A stretch of DNA of 64,000 nt from Wuchereria bancrofti (Eukaryota > Nematoda > Chromadorea > Rhabditida > Onchocercidae): assembly GCA_005281725.1 (NCBI GenBank), contig SSBO01000008.1, positions 2,480,001 to 2,544,000 of the forward strand, written 5' to 3'. The position numbers and the translations under genes were made by a program. A model generated the notes under the pieces. The model worked only from the letters and a program-made list of their open reading frames with translations, was not told the origin of the DNA and did not search any database. This document shows positions 63,666-64,000 of the stretch, in pieces (the stretch's first letter is position 1; each line of letters opens with the position of its first letter).

Positions 63666-64000
63666 ATGTTAATGCCGATAGTGACAGCACGCATAAAAAA
63701 TACAGCTGAAAGATTTCTGAGCAAAAATATCATCAGAAAGATCTTGAAAAATTAAAAATCCTCGAGCTCATAACACACAAACAACTCGCCGGAACCCGTA
63801 TTCAAGCAAGCAAAAGAAAAAAAAATTAGTGAATAATCGTAATATAAGGTAACTGAGTTGAATTTTTTTTTGTGAAGAGACCAATATACAATGTGTAAAC
63901 AAAAACAAAAACAACAAAAAAAATTACAAACATACAAGTAGCATGAACAAAACTTAGAAACTGTTTAAGGAATTCAGATCCAGAAAATCCTAATAAAATC

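Noticed and set aside
1..64000. CRISPR arrays, bacterial (Wolbachia-type) inserts, rRNA, tRNA or spliced-leader RNA genes
   Set aside because: Tandem repeats here have no uniform unique spacers, no bacterial-type long genes are present, and I could not find a convincing tRNA fold or spliced-leader sequence by eye.

Overview
The window reads as AT-rich, intron-dense nuclear DNA of a nematode, most likely a clade III (spirurid or filarial-type) worm. The evidence is a nematode-type glutamate-gated chloride channel subunit, an innexin, two single-domain saposin-like proteins, and a natriuretic-receptor-like guanylate cyclase built like C. elegans gcy-28. The clade assignment is inference. Genes are split into many small GT-AG exons, and two genes have a splice acceptor just upstream of the ATG, as expected for spliced-leader trans-splicing. 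I reconstructed the exons by hand from homology, splice signals and codon phase, so individual boundaries can be off.

Layout. From 1 to 6,944 (minus strand) lies most of a glc-2-like gene for the GluCl beta subunit; its last exon is beyond the left edge. From 11,268 to 13,493 (minus) are two paralogous saposin-like genes in tandem. From 15,017 to 18,492 (plus) is an 11-exon innexin. At 20,001-20,355 is an 86-bp tandem repeat, and at about 21,100-21,895 a decayed RTE-type non-LTR retrotransposon. From 24,175 to 53,999 (minus) is one very large receptor guanylate cyclase gene with 21 shared exons (24,175-35,412). Two alternative first exons lie 6 kb and about 18 kb further upstream; each encodes a different extracellular domain and each ends in the same codon phase. 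The remaining 10 kb holds simple repeats, a possible mariner-type transposase relic and three weak open frames.

How the genes work together. The window holds three membrane signalling genes (an inhibitory ligand-gated channel, a gap-junction subunit and a cGMP-producing receptor) plus small secreted lipid-binding-type proteins. Nothing in the sequence shows that they form one pathway; all act in the nervous system or epithelia of known nematodes, and the clustering is probably chromosomal synteny.

The most unusual features are: swappable ligand-binding halves of the cyclase gene; five consecutive juxtamembrane exons that are all multiples of three in phase 0; intronic tandem repeats in two unrelated genes that copied the 5' splice site; an RTE relic that may bear on known nematode-vertebrate transfer of such elements; and tandem duplications whose second or first copy carries Ns that the other copy can fill. 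I found no CRISPR array, tRNA, rRNA or bacterial insert.
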